Source: Bolinopsis microptera (taxonomy: Eukaryota; Ctenophora; Tentaculata; Lobata; Bolinopsidae). Taken from it: a stretch of DNA of 64,000 bases. The stretch spans positions 15,767,837-15,831,836 of the forward strand of contig NC_087073.1 of assembly GCF_026151205.1 (NCBI RefSeq), given 5' to 3'. A program made the position numbers and the translations under genes. Below are positions 11,021-22,550 of the stretch, piece after piece. The notes beneath the pieces were generated by a model. The model searched no databases. It was given only the letters and a program-made list of their open reading frames with translations, and was not told the origin of the DNA. Within the stretch, counting starts at the first letter, position 1. Each line of letters begins with the position of its first letter.

Positions 11021-11918
11021 AAAGATCGTAGGGAATAAGTAATCGGGTTTGGATATATGAGGTGGCCCGACGGTCCTACGTTGACGACAAAAGTCTGCTC
11101 CTTCGCAATATAGACCACTCCCATATAATTATGTGTATAAAAGGAACCTATTTTGCGCGCGCGACGCCAGTTATGTGTTAATTAATTGCAGGCATAGCAA
11201 CCAGTTTTAGGTGCTTGACGACTGTTAAATTTCCGCTAGCTCTCCGCTAGGCATCCGCTAGGCATCCGCTAGGTTCCACTATTCATCCGCTATTGCCGCT
11301 AGTTTTTTAATAAATTACCGAGTGATAAAATTCAGAACAAACTAAATTATTACATCAGCTGATAAACTCGTGGCCGATTATTTAACAGTTGATTGACACT
11401 GAATGGTAAAAAGCGATTACATTTACATATTTAAGAACAGATGTTACTTTACATTTACATTCAAGAAGCAACTAAGATCAAGATTGCGGTATGCTTTTAA
11501 AGATTCCTATATAGTCGATGGTGCTGTAGATGTGTCGAGTAAGCATCAAAATGTATTAGTTTATGTTAGATACTTATAATAACTAAGATGAGACAGAATA
11601 TTCTATTCCAGTCAAAAAAGTTGGCATACGACGATGCAATAATATGACGTGACATAATACACATCGTTAACACGAAACAAACCGCGCAAAATATGAAATG
11701 ATCTACAACCAAACCACACGTACACAGATCAACGCGACACTACAAAAATGCGCGCAGAATTTTCAAGTTCTGCACGTGGCACGCCAAATATATCGAAAAC
11801 GATTATCATGTTACATGTGCGCCAAACACCACTCTGGGATACAATAAAGTAGAACAATTACATTGTAGGCAGTAGGGAAATTTGATCGTGCGTGGTTTTA
11901 CCGCGGCGAAATTCTTGT
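11000..11918. mobile_element. About 0.9-kb insertion splitting an Artemis-like gene
   Basis: In the intact paralogue, 'KDTLKIRATLKW' is continuous. Here the H part ends at 'KDTLT' and the G part resumes at 'KIRATLKW', with about 919 bases between. The ends do not fit GT-AG on the coding strand, so it is not an intron. The insert holds a short repeat array, CATCCGCTAGG-like, at about 11225-11300, and no coding sequence. I could not identify clear terminal inverted repeats, so the element class is unknown. Confidence 0.55.
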
Positions 11919-12905
11919 TAGTGTATCCTTATCTTCTTCACACATTCTGCAAACAGATGTAAAGTCAAAGATCCATTTATCATGAATATGAATATGAACT
12001 TCAGTTTTCTTTATGCCTTGCAGAGTGTACTCATAAAGTTCCTGTCTTAAACAATCTTCATCTAGTCTAGATATAATATCAGCAGCTGTGTTATTGAAGG
12101 ATTCCGCAACAGCTTTTACCATATCTTCTGCTCCTAGTAACTCTGCGTCTATGTGAACATTTTTAGGTTTATATTTCTCGATGAGATTACAAACCATTAC
12201 TTTGCTCTCCTGCCTGCTTGGTAATTTGTTCTGATCTGGATGATACAATCTCCCTAGATCTAAACATGTGATGTCAACATACAAAAAGTCGATAACCTCA
12301 TCATAATTCTCAACAAACTCCTTTAAAGCCGTCATCTCATCGTTCTCTTCCCTGACATCGTATCTGAAGTCCCCAGTATAAAGAGCTCGTTTGTTTTTCT
12401 TTTTATCCTCGAAAAGAAATATCACAGCTCCGGGAATATGGTTTGCTGGGATTATGGTCACATCAATTGTTTGTTTAGATTTTTTCCCATTCTTGAAAAA
12501 TAGCTCTATCGTTATTGAGTTCTCAATATCTGGCTCCACGGTGACGATGTGGTTATTTAGTGTCTCAAAATTTGTATGGTCCTTAGCAAGAACTCCGGCA
12601 ATAGGAAGTCGTTTGATAATTTCCCAAGTTGTTGCGGTACAATGAATTTTTGTATGAGGTCTTCGCTTAAGTTCACGGCTAAACTCATAAGAAAATAACC
12701 CGATACAATAGCGGGTTTTATTTTTGTAAAAATCGTTAAAATTAAAATGATCGCTGTGAGCGTGAGAGAGGAAGTATTGACTTTTCATGTCTCTAAAATC
12801 AAACCAATCCACACCTATGGCCATTAATCCTCTGAGTTTATCAAAACCTTTGATGTCTCCCCTAAATATGTATTCTTCTTTCAGCTTCTTATCCATCGTT
12901 GTCAC
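11898..12905 (-). pseudogene. Artemis-like metallo-beta-lactamase, 5' half of disrupted copy (H)
   Basis: A 335-codon frame from an ATG at 12905 that preserves the whole catalytic N-terminus: 'VDWFDF', 'SHAHSDH', 'PANHIPGAVIFLFED', 'LYTGDFRYD', 'YVDITCLDLGRLYHPDQ' and 'HIDAELLGAEDM'. Its final residues after 'EDKDTL' come from the insertion at 11000-11918, which cuts off the beta-CASP end and the C-terminal domain. A truncated protein with the metal-binding motifs could still be made, but it would lack the 'SHHSS' segment seen in the intact copy. Confidence 0.75.
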
Positions 12906-14098
12906 TTGTCCACATATACTAAACCATCGTTGCCTAACAAAGGTATATTCATGGTGACTTAAAGGGACGAAAATAGAACTTAATTAATTTTGTATTATTA
13001 TAATATAATAGATCAACAGAAACTGATCAACAGCTGATGAAGCTGATCAACAGAATCACCCGTGATAAGTACCTTGTTTGAATCAAATCAGTTTAATTAT
13101 TATAATCTTACATTCCAATCTCCTGACTACAAGTGGAAAATTATAAGATAACGTATTTTTGTTGTTTGCGAAAAAAGCAGAAATGACCTTTTTAAGAAAA
13201 CTTTTTTCCGGATAAAACTATTCAAGAAAGCAGTTATTATATCAGGAAAGTTAACAGGGCAATTTGTACAGAGTACTCGTTCACAGTCGTTAGCAGAAAA
13301 TATAACATCCACACATAATATGGTCCGGGTTGCTTATCATAATAGAATTAGTTTCCTTGGAAACGTTATGTATTTCATTACTGAAGACGAAATGAGAGCT
13401 TCTATTCACTATAATACAAAATTCATCTGGATTTGTATAAGTTTCGACTGACTGCAAGCTTTTGTCACATATGAACGTTGAAATTATGCTTTAAATAGCT
13501 GCAACACATTACACGATGGTTTAAATGGTTAAATTTGTTAAAATGAATCTATATAATCAACATTTATTGTTGAAGACATAACTAGCAATAATGTGAATAA
13601 TAACTACAAATGTACAAAAGAAACAAGCATAAGGCTAAAGAAATATGTTATTGTTAAACGAATCAGCATTAAATTAATTATTTAACCGGGAATGTTTTAT
13701 TGTTAGCAAGATATCAAGACTAGAGGAAGGAAGCACTGATTGACGAACCTAAGCCCGATAAAAGTTTCATATAATTATAATCATCTCACCAAAACAAATA
13801 AATCTTTGTGTCCGAAAACTGAGGCGTGTTCGTCAGATAAGTCGGAGAATAAAGCAAAAGAGTGCCTAAAATAAGTCGTTAACTTAATGCAGACCGCAGT
13901 TTATTAGAACAAGAAATGCGGCCGCTTTTCTTTTGTGGATGGCCGCTCAATTTCCCGATCCGTAATGGCGTATTATATCCACCAGCGGGCTCTTTTTGCT
14001 ACGGCAAGAGTAGGGGAAACAATAACACAATCACGAGATTATGAGAACAACCCATTAGTCGATGAAACACAGAATGTAATATAACACCGTCCTCTCAG
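12906..14098. other. Intergenic DNA, no gene seen
   Basis: AT-rich sequence between the Artemis-like cluster and the first recognisable plus-strand MON2 exon. I looked for upstream MON2 exons here (the conserved stretch that precedes 'GDLCID' in the family) and found none. Confidence 0.5.
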
Positions 14099-17000
14099 AG
14101 AGTAGGAGATCTGTGTATAGACGTGAGACCACCTGTTCGGAAGAGTGCGGGACAGACACTGTTCTCAACCCTCAGTGCTCACGGTGATCTCCTCAAGCCC
14201 CAGACCTGGAACATTGTCCTCTGGAAGGTTAGTTATCTTACTATTTGTAACTTAGCGAGACATGGTGGCATTAATCATTATATATAGGAATTGAAAAGGC
14301 AATCACAGGTGATTTTCACAGGTGATTTTTACGATGTCCTTTGTGTATTATGTTGGACAGTGAACACACCCAATATTTCACTTAGAACACAATTAATGTG
14401 AGTACAATCCGGTTGTTCAGGTGTTATTCCCGCTGCTGGAAGAGGTGAAATGTCTCTCCTCCACCGCTCCTGATGAGTCCCTCGAGAGAGCAGAGTCCAG
14501 TACACCTATCTTAGTACATCACACCCGGAACACAGCGTGTAAACAGTGGGCAGAGACTCAAGTTGGGGCCATCTCCGGCGTTGCCAGGGTCTTTCAGGTA
14601 TGTTTGGAGTTTGGACAGGGGGCTGCAGGGATTCTGTCAAAAATCACTGTTTAATGTTTATGTAGTCATTAGTATGTACCAACATTTCTTGCAGCAACCT
14701 TTCTGCACATTAGAAAACATCTCTATTTTAATTCTATGTCTGTAAGTGCAACGTGCTAAATTTGCAAATTATTTTCTCAGACATGGCGAGGTATCCTGTT
14801 CAAGCTAGACAATTTCTTCGGAGCATGGGAGTTACTATTGAGGCACATCGAGAGTGGAGCTCTTCATCCGACTAGTGAGGTCTCAACCGCTGCCCTAACT
14901 AGCTTCCACGAACTACTCAAGGATAATGTAAGTATTCCATTAACTGTGCAACTATAATGTACCCCCGTAAAATATCGAGTCTAAAACTTAGACCACCACA
15001 CTAATGTATGTACTTATGTAACGCTACTCAAATGTTATTGTATGTCATGTACATTGTACAACCTTCTGAACTTGAGGTAAATGTAAAAAGAACAAATTAT
15101 TGTTTGGACCACGAGACTTGTAAATCCTTCAATCCTTGTTTCCCTAATCACTAATAATTAATTGACTCCAAATATCTAAAGGGGACCCAGGAGGGAGCGT
15201 CAGAATTATGGGACGTAGCCTGGCACACGTGGCACACAATAGGGCACCGTATCACCCACCCCTACCTCTCCTACCCGGTAGAGGGTACTGATGATCTTCC
15301 TGCTCAGAACTTCCTTACCAGTCTCATGAGGATATTCACTCTTATCTACCCCAGAGTCGCCAGCAGGTCAGATAATTTGCTTGGTTATGTAAATCACGCG
15401 TTAATGATTTGCTCAGTTGTGTCAACATTGTGATAAGGTGTTTCCACTACCAGTCAAAAATTGATTACAAGTTGTAATTTGGTTCTTAGTGCAATGACAG
15501 AAATTTATTATCCAGATTCACCCGGGAGGATATGATGAACTTTTCAAAAGTAGTGAGAGGAGTTGCTGCTGTCCCGATAGGACCAGACCTACCGTTCGTT
15601 CTAAGTGCTCAGGATAGCAACCTTACTCCACTTCAATCCTCTATCCTCATCGCTCTTGAGTGAGTAGATAATTCAGCTGAAACCAACCATCTTTTCTGAA
15701 GAGAATATTGTAGGGGGTAGTCCTAGGGTAGGCTATACGGTATAAAAGACGTTGTGTGGAAGAGAAGGATAGAAGTAATATGAAATTAAAGTTACAGTAA
15801 TTCAAATTGTCATCAACTGAACTCTTTAAGAATCAACGGCACTGTTTTTGAATCAACGATACTGTTTTAGAATAATCAGAACTCGGAGCTGTCCTACGAC
15901 AAGTCATGTGAATAGGTGTGTTTTTTAAGAACGATGACAAATGATATCAGCAGGCAGTAAACTTAGTGTAAAAGTGTTCAGATAAAATATGACACACGAC
16001 TTGTTTGTAAATGATACTATTGGTCGACTAGGTTTATGATTTGTAAATTAGACAGAAAGTGGTGCAAATCTAAGCAGATAACCGTAAGCTAACCCTAAGG
16101 CTAATTTAACTATAATTCTAAAGCTAACCCTTAGCTGACCGTAACTCTAATTCTAAAGCTAACCCTAAGGCTAACCGTAACTCAAATTCTAAAGCTAACC
16201 CTAAGGCTAACCGTAACTCAAATCGTAAAGCTAACCCTAAGGCTAACTGTAACTCTAATTGTAAAGCTAACCCTTAGCTGACCGTAACTCTAATTCTAAA
16301 GGTAACCCTATGGCTAACAGTAACTCTAATTGTAAAGCTAACCCTTAAGCTGACCGTAACTCAAATCGCAAAGCTAACCCTATGGCTAACTGTAACTCTA
16401 ATCGTAAAGCTAACCCTAAGGCTAACAGTAACTCTAATTGTAAAGCTAACCCTTGTTTGTTTGTTTATAGAACCCGTCCCCAATCTCGTATCGGAAAATG
16501 ACTAAACTCAGGTCTGAGTGTGAATACGGGTGGTACCTGCAAGAGTGTTCATTAAGCATTTAGAGTTCTGTAAAACTGCAGTTACAATTGTGCTAGAGTA
16601 TTTTTAGAATATACGATTGGTATCAGATTTATATCCCTACATGCTTCCAAAATTTGTAAAGCCGTAGTACATACATATCATATTACACCGGAGCCTACAC
16701 AGTGCAATCTCCTCCAGTCGATCTGCGCCGCGTATGTTTATATAAGCGCGCGGCGCAGACTGGAGGAAACCACACTCTGCAAGTTCGATCCAGTGCAATG
16801 CTACATGTACGTACTACGGCTTCATCTCCAACTTTCTGCACAATGTACTGGAATGTTTTGAAGGAAAAGAAAGAACAACAAAAATGATATATATAAATAA
16901 AATCAGCGATTTAATGTTAGCCTTAGGAGGGTAACTTTAATTACCTGGTTTCTAAAATCAGCTTTTTAAAAAAAATAATAAAGTATGTAACGTCGATACC

Positions 17001-18403
17001 AAACCGATTATTGAGCGATAATAACTGAGTAGTTGATTCCTGGGTTGCGGAGTCATTCAGATGTTCCAGTTTTTTAATGTGGTTCTTGTTCAGTTCTTGA
17101 CCAGAAGTGTCTAATGAAGTAAGTCAGACAAGCAAACTCTTCCTTAAATGCTGATATAAGTCGTCTCAATCCCAGAAATTATGAATGATGACCCAGTGTA
17201 AAAGTGCAGAAATCGGCCGAAAATAACAAAGACTAAAAACAGTTAAAAAGTGACAGGATTCAAACACAAGGAAAATTAATAACTTAGAGCATAATAAGGA
17301 ATATCTCCAAACGGAGTTTTCTGAGAGGGTGAGAGGTTCTTTAATTAGAGCTAATGATTAAAAGAGACCCACTAAAGGTACTAAATTAACCGGACTGCTA
17401 GCAAGGAATCGAGATTGGGAATAAAAATAAAAGCGGAATAAATTTTAAGATCAAGCTAACCCTAAGGCTAACTGTAACTCTAATTCTTAAGCTAACCCTT
17501 AGCTGACCGTAACACCCCACCAGATGTGTGGACCAGTGCCCGGACACTGAGATGTCCCTGGCTGCCCACGTTGTAATGGAGTACCTGGTTCTAGGTACTC
17601 TCTCCTACCTCCCTCCCCCCGTCCTCGGTACTCCTGCTCTCGACTTACTTGGTAAGTACATATTATCATACTTATTTGGTTAGTACATAAGTAATAACTG
17701 TGGCTAACTTTATCGGTAACTGTGCTGGTAGCGAAAGGCCGGTAGAAAAGTGTCGGACTTGGGGGTTTAACTTTTGGCGTAGTCCATTATAATCAACACT
17801 TCTGGTTAAACACTTGGATCGCTGGTATTCAGGCTGATTTCAAGATTTGAATGATAAAGGATCTGAAATTCAATATCTTTGATAATTTTCGATGTATGTT
17901 AAGTCTGTTTAGTTAGGGTAGTTACGAAAATTCGTTGGTCATGTCGGAAATGTATTGAGTTCAAGAATAAATTATTATCATAAATCTGGTTCGTTTGAAG
18001 TATCGCTGCTGGTTTCTTGGTGTCCAAATCAAACTGACCCGCCAGTTCATACCTCATTTTACATTTATCATTAAACTTCACGAAAACTTCCATAGTAACT
18101 TAATTCTATTTCCATCATTTTCTCTCCTCTCAGGTAAGATTCTATCACCTCGATCACCTCGCCCAACTTTAGACTACAGATTATCACCCCGATCCAACAC
18201 TACACCTCAACGTTCTGCACCTAACCTCACGCCACACCAGGCCTGCAATACCCCCCCTCCTGCACCCAGTTTGTCGTCTGAAGTGTCCCCGATTAACCCC
18301 GTCCCATCACTTTCTCTGCCACTGCACAGATTATCACCTTCTCACCATTTATCACCTTCTCAACTACCATCACCTTCAAATGGCATATCAGGATATAATA
18401 CAG
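14099..18403 (+). CDS. MON2: MON2 homologue, middle-to-C-terminal exons (partial)
   Basis: MON2 is a large scaffold related to the BIG/Sec7 Arf-GEFs, without a Sec7 domain, that acts in Golgi-endosome trafficking. Seven GT-AG exons join with matching phases: 14099-14227, 14421-14597, 14781-14927, 15182-15366, 15516-15659, 17524-17651 and 18134-18403. Family landmarks in order are '[17 protein letters not shown]', '[17 protein letters not shown]' with 'GVARVFQ', '[14 protein letters not shown]' with '[14 protein letters not shown]', '[10 protein letters not shown]', and '[13 protein letters not shown]'. The last exon is Ser/Pro-rich, rich in 'LSPS' motifs, and its donor (GTACCC) is weak. About 900 N-terminal residues and the C-terminal end do not appear on this strand nearby. 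An N-terminal MON2 part sits on the opposite strand at 38.85-42.01 kb. So this is either a rearranged gene fragment or an assembly join. Confidence 0.85.
16076..16452 (+). repeat. Intronic minisatellite, about 36-bp unit
   Basis: About ten degenerate units of the type AAAGCTAACCCTAAGGCTAA + CNGTAACTCTAATTGT, inside the MON2 intron between exons 15516-15659 and 17524-17651. The units contain telomere-like CTAACCCTAA strings but are spaced by other sequence, so this is not a telomeric tract. Confidence 0.85.
16708..16767. repeat. Short GC-rich hairpin
   Basis: CCTCCAGTC-GATC-TGCGCCGCG on the left pairs with CGCGGCGCAGACTGGAGG on the right, around an AT-rich loop of about 16 bases. The only interruption is a 4-base GATC bulge in the left arm. 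The GC-rich stem stands out in AT-rich intron sequence. It could be a small foldback element or a structured RNA; nothing else supports either. Confidence 0.6.
17455..17514 (+). repeat. Second copy of the CTAACCCTAA minisatellite
   Basis: About one and a half units of the 16.1-16.45 kb minisatellite recur about 1 kb downstream in the same intron, ending about ten bases before the acceptor of exon 17524-17651. Confidence 0.75.
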
Positions 18404-19077
18404 GTACCCATTCGGCTACGAGCTGTTTTGTTTTGATCTTTATGATCCGTATGTTATTTTTACGCTTAGCATTGTTCCCATAATTTATTTTGTATAACGA
18501 TATTATCTGCTTCCTCCCAAGTCATGTGTATTTTGTAACCGTCCTGCTTGGTTAAAGGACCAATACTGAGTTTCCGGAAATTCAATTAATATCCATTCCG
18601 TTATAATTAACGGAATTTCACTATTCCAACCTAATCACCTTCCAGCTCCAGTACGGTGCCTTTAAATATCATAATACAACCGATAATTAGTTCTTTGCCT
18701 TCTTATCATTGTTTGGTCCACAAATACTCTAACAGAGTAATAATAATCAGCAGTATAACTACTACTATGTCCCTCGTAGACCTCGTAAATAACAACAGTT
18801 ACACTTTTTATAATATGGTGTCCATTCAGTATTCAGACTGAACTTCAATCGGGGAACTTGGTAATCGGTCGCTGGACAGTGGACACGTGACGCACGGTTG
18901 ACAAACAGTGAGTTAAGTACCCTTTTGATGTCTGCGGGCCATGAGTGCGTCAATCGTGTGTTTTTCGTGCGTTTAATTAGTGATCGGTAACCGTGAATTA
19001 ACCTGTTAATTAACCGGTCGTCCGCGTAGTTTCCCTATTCTTTAGTACCGCTTAATCCTTACCATGTTATGATGAGC

Positions 19078-19690
19078 CCAGGCTGTTAAATTCGCCAAAT
19101 TTTCGTCAAAAAGTACGGCGTATTTACAGTGTTCAAAAAGTACGCGAATAATTCGCCAATTTTCAACGCCAAGTTTTAATTTTTAGGGCTGTTAAATTCG
19201 CCAAAATATGCGCGGAAAATTCGGTAAAAATGCGGCTGTGGGAAATGGGAATAGAACGCGCAGCATTCTTGAGTCTATAATCTAGTTGGATATGTGAATT
19301 GTGACGTTATACTCCAAACATGCAAATCTCAAACTTACAAACCCCGACAAGTAGACTAGACTGTGGAGGAAATTAAGTGATTTTAAGTTTATCAAGAAAA
19401 GTTAGTTTACTCCATAACTTTTTCGGATATGAGCTAAATTTAACCACATAGCGATCTTGGTCAGTACCCACACTAGTGATCACTAACCAGTAACCACGCA
19501 CGTGTTGCGGGAAGCACATGTTTTGGCAACATTGCACAACACAAAGCCAACTATCGTGAACATTTTGATGCGGACACGTGATTTCCTGTTCCCGTATTTG
19601 GTATATTTTTTAAATGCGGCAATTTTCAGAGAAAAATTCGTATGCGAATTTAATTCGAATAATACGTTTAGTGCGAATTTAACAGCATTG
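19078..19690. mobile_element. Non-autonomous hAT-like MITE
   Basis: Ends pair as CCAGGCTGTTAAATTCGCC and the complement of CAATGCTGTTAAATTCGC. An exact 8-bp target duplication, TGATGAGC, lies at 19070-19077 and 19691-19698. GCTGTTAAATTCGCCAAA-like sequence is repeated internally near 19190. No transposase is present. Confidence 0.75.
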
Positions 19691-20138
19691 TGATGAGCTG
19701 TTGTTTTGGTGGTTCCATCATGGAACACCAGATAGTTACTTATTTATGCACAACAATTGATGGCAGCTATAGTTTTGTATGTACGCGCGCAGTTTGGCGG
19801 AGACAGCAGACACCCATTTAAATATAATTATTTATCATTTAGCAATTAAAATTGTGATTAAATGTGAGTCGTCCTAATTTGGATTTGATACAGAAATCTG
19901 TTTAAATTTTCTGTTGAGTAGGAGACTTATGACTTGTTTAGCAAATCTCAATTCTCAATACATCAACAGTGTAACCCTCCGCAACTCACCTACGTGACTA
20001 TTATTGCACCTTCTCCCGAGCTTCGATTTTATAGTTCTAGAATAACCGTTCTGTATAACCGTGACGTGGTCTCGGAGAAATGGGACCCTCCTTAGTTTGT
20101 AGAAGTTTTGGTTTTGGTTTCCTTTTTAAGATATTCAT

Positions 20139-21372
20139 CAGAGGCACATATTAGGTGCGGTAAAAAAATCGAAATTATGCGGTACCGCACCCGACTATAA
20201 AGGTAAAATGTGCGGTAAGGTGCGTTAAATTTTTACCAATTATGCGGCAAATGTGCGACGATTTTTTCGAAATTTTTGCGGGAATTGTGCGGTTTTCTTT
20301 TGCATTTTCTGAAGGACTTTGGAAATTCTAAACGTATAACCGCCGCTCTTATCAAAAACAGGTCTGTTTATGTGTTACTGAGGGTGTAGTTCTTTACTAA
20401 GACCATGATTGAACCTATATTGAGATTCAGTTATCTGAGAACAGTGACTTGATCTGGTAGAGATCAGGAGACAGTTATTTGAGGACGCCTCTTGATAGAG
20501 TCGATCAGATCCCATGCGTGGTCGCAAATATGTGACACGCTTGTTGGCATTGATCGTCAGTACTTGTGAACCATTTGATACAAGATCCATTAAGCCCACT
20601 ATAAAGCCAACGCTACTATATATACAACGCTACTATATATACAACGAATAGAGCTCATTACCCGATAAAAAGGGCTGCAGGTATGATCGAAGTACGGTAA
20701 CGACGAGGGTTCCATAACGGCCTGGGTCACGGTCCCGAAAGGGCCTGGGTTACGGTCCCGAAAGGGCCTGGGTCATGGTCCCGAAAGGGCCTGGGTCACG
20801 TGGCAACCGGGTCACGTGGCCTAGGCATGAGTTCCAAAAGGGCCTGGGTCACGGTCCCGAAAGGGCCTGGGTCAGGGTCCCAAAAGGGCCTGGGTCAGGG
20901 TCCCGAAAGGGCCTGGGTCACGTGGTAACTGGGTCACGTGGCCTAGGTATGAGTTCCAAAAGGGCCTGGGTCACGGTCCCGAAAGGGCCTGGGTCACGGT
21001 CCCGAAAGGGCCTGGGTCAGGGTCCCGAAAGGGCCTGGGTCACGTGGTAACTGGGTCACGTGGCCTAGGTATGAGTTCCAAAAGGGCCTGGGCCACGGTC
21101 CCGAAAGGGCCTGAGTCACGGTCCTAAAAGGGCCTGAGTCACGGTCCTAAAAGGGCCGGACTTTTAACATATTTTGGTTTTTAAACTCGAAAATCTTAAC
21201 GCGAAAATTTCAAAATTATGCGAAATTACGCGGAAAATGCTAGATTATGCGGAAATATGCAGAAAATTACAAAATGTGCGGAAGTGTGCGGAAAACAATA
21301 AGTTATGCGGAAATGTGCGGAAAACAGTAAATTGTGCGATCCCGCACCCATCGCACCTAATATGTGCCTCTG
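20139..21372. mobile_element. Non-autonomous hAT-like element carrying a minisatellite
   Basis: Perfect terminal inverted repeats of about 21 bp starting CAGAGGCACATATTAGGTGC, and an exact 8-bp target duplication, ATATTCAT, at 20131-20138 and 21373-21380. These are hAT hallmarks. Subterminal regions are full of short TGCGGAAA / TGCGGT motifs in opposite orientations, as expected of transposase-binding repeats. The centre holds a 24-bp minisatellite. There is no transposase gene. Confidence 0.85.
20713..21165 (+). repeat. 24-bp minisatellite within the hAT element
   Basis: About 17 units of AAAGGGCCTGGGTCACGGTC + CCGA with variants; some units carry GGGTCACGTGGC, which contains the CACGTG palindrome. 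The open frame across it is only a by-product of the 24-base period. Confidence 0.9.
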
Positions 21373-22550
21373 ATATTCATATATGTAAATCGCGATCTGA
21401 TCGTGTTTTTGGGCATGCCGATTGCTCCTAAGAACTTAACTGACCGCTAATTAACGGAATATCACTATCCCAGCCGAATCAACTTACAGCATCATTTCGG
21501 TGCAAATAAATATCATAATGGATGACGCATTTGATGATACATATAATCACACCAATTCTAGGAATTTGTCTGTTGGACCGAAAATTGTCGGATATCATCA
21601 TCAATCAATTTTTTTGTTGCCAAACCGGAACCTAGTGGCAAATTAAAAATTCTGCTTAAAAGTTTCATGAATACGTTGCTGCCTTGTAACTTTGTCAGCT
21701 TGCAAATTGCAATCTCAAGATTCGACCCTTTTTTGTTAATATCCTTGGATTTCAAGCTAATGTCTAACACATGAAATGTTTGGTATGCTAATGAATATTC
21801 ATAAATAAACGGGTCATCGTTTGAAAATTGCATCGGAATAGAGGCTCTCAACGAAAAAACACGTACCTACACATTGCCCTACCGCTGAAGTCTACATCGC
21901 AAGACTAATTCAGATCACAAAATATTTCCTCATGTGCTGTAGACCTAATGGCTCATGACGATTGTTTATGTTAAATGAGGTCCGGAGCGAGGAAGTGAAT
22001 TTGAAAATTGTACTTCAAATCGGCTGAAAATGTAGACATCGACACATAATGGTGGGTTTTGGCTCAATTTTTACCGCTATGTGTTTCTCATTAATGTGGC
22101 TAGGTATATCATTTTTTAGCTAAAACGGTTTGGCAAAACCGCTTTCCCTAATTCATAAGATTTAATCTCATTACAAATTACATAATATTTTATGTTACTC
22201 AAGAGAGCATAATATAGATCCTGTGATGAAATATCTAAGTATATCCATGACGTAGCCTAATATTTAAATCTATCATGAGGTCCAAAATTATTGGGATTTT
22301 ATTTTTAGACAGCCACTAGCTTTGATCAACGAATGAAACCTTTTTCGTTTATGTTGCATATTCTGTTGTTGAATTATTTCTGAGATTCTGAAATCAGTTT
22401 AGCTTTTCTGTTATCAAAACGTCGATATAAACTGTTTTTAATTATGCTTACACAATATGTATGTTGTATATTTGGTGGCTAAAGTTGGTGGGGATCTAAA
22501 ATATGGCATTTTATTGACCTAACCATGAATTTCTCCTCGAATGACTAAAT

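Noticed and set aside
16076-16452. Interstitial telomere repeat
   Set aside because: CTAACCCTAA occurs only once per about 36-bp unit with other sequence between, so this is a minisatellite, not a (TTAGGG)n tract.
16471-16530. Extra MON2 exon after an ATAG acceptor
   Set aside because: In the required phase it reads a stop within ten codons, and the exon at 17524 joins in phase with family-like sequence.
17899-18093. Minus-strand 64-codon frame inside a MON2 intron
   Set aside because: It has no motif or splice support and overlaps the approach to a supported exon on the other strand.
20713-21165. CRISPR-like array or repeat protein gene
   Set aside because: Units are contiguous without unique spacers, and the open frame follows from a 24-base period divisible by three.
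21558-21851. Minus-strand 97-codon frame as a gene
   Set aside because: Composition is plausible, but there is no recognisable motif, exon partner or start context.
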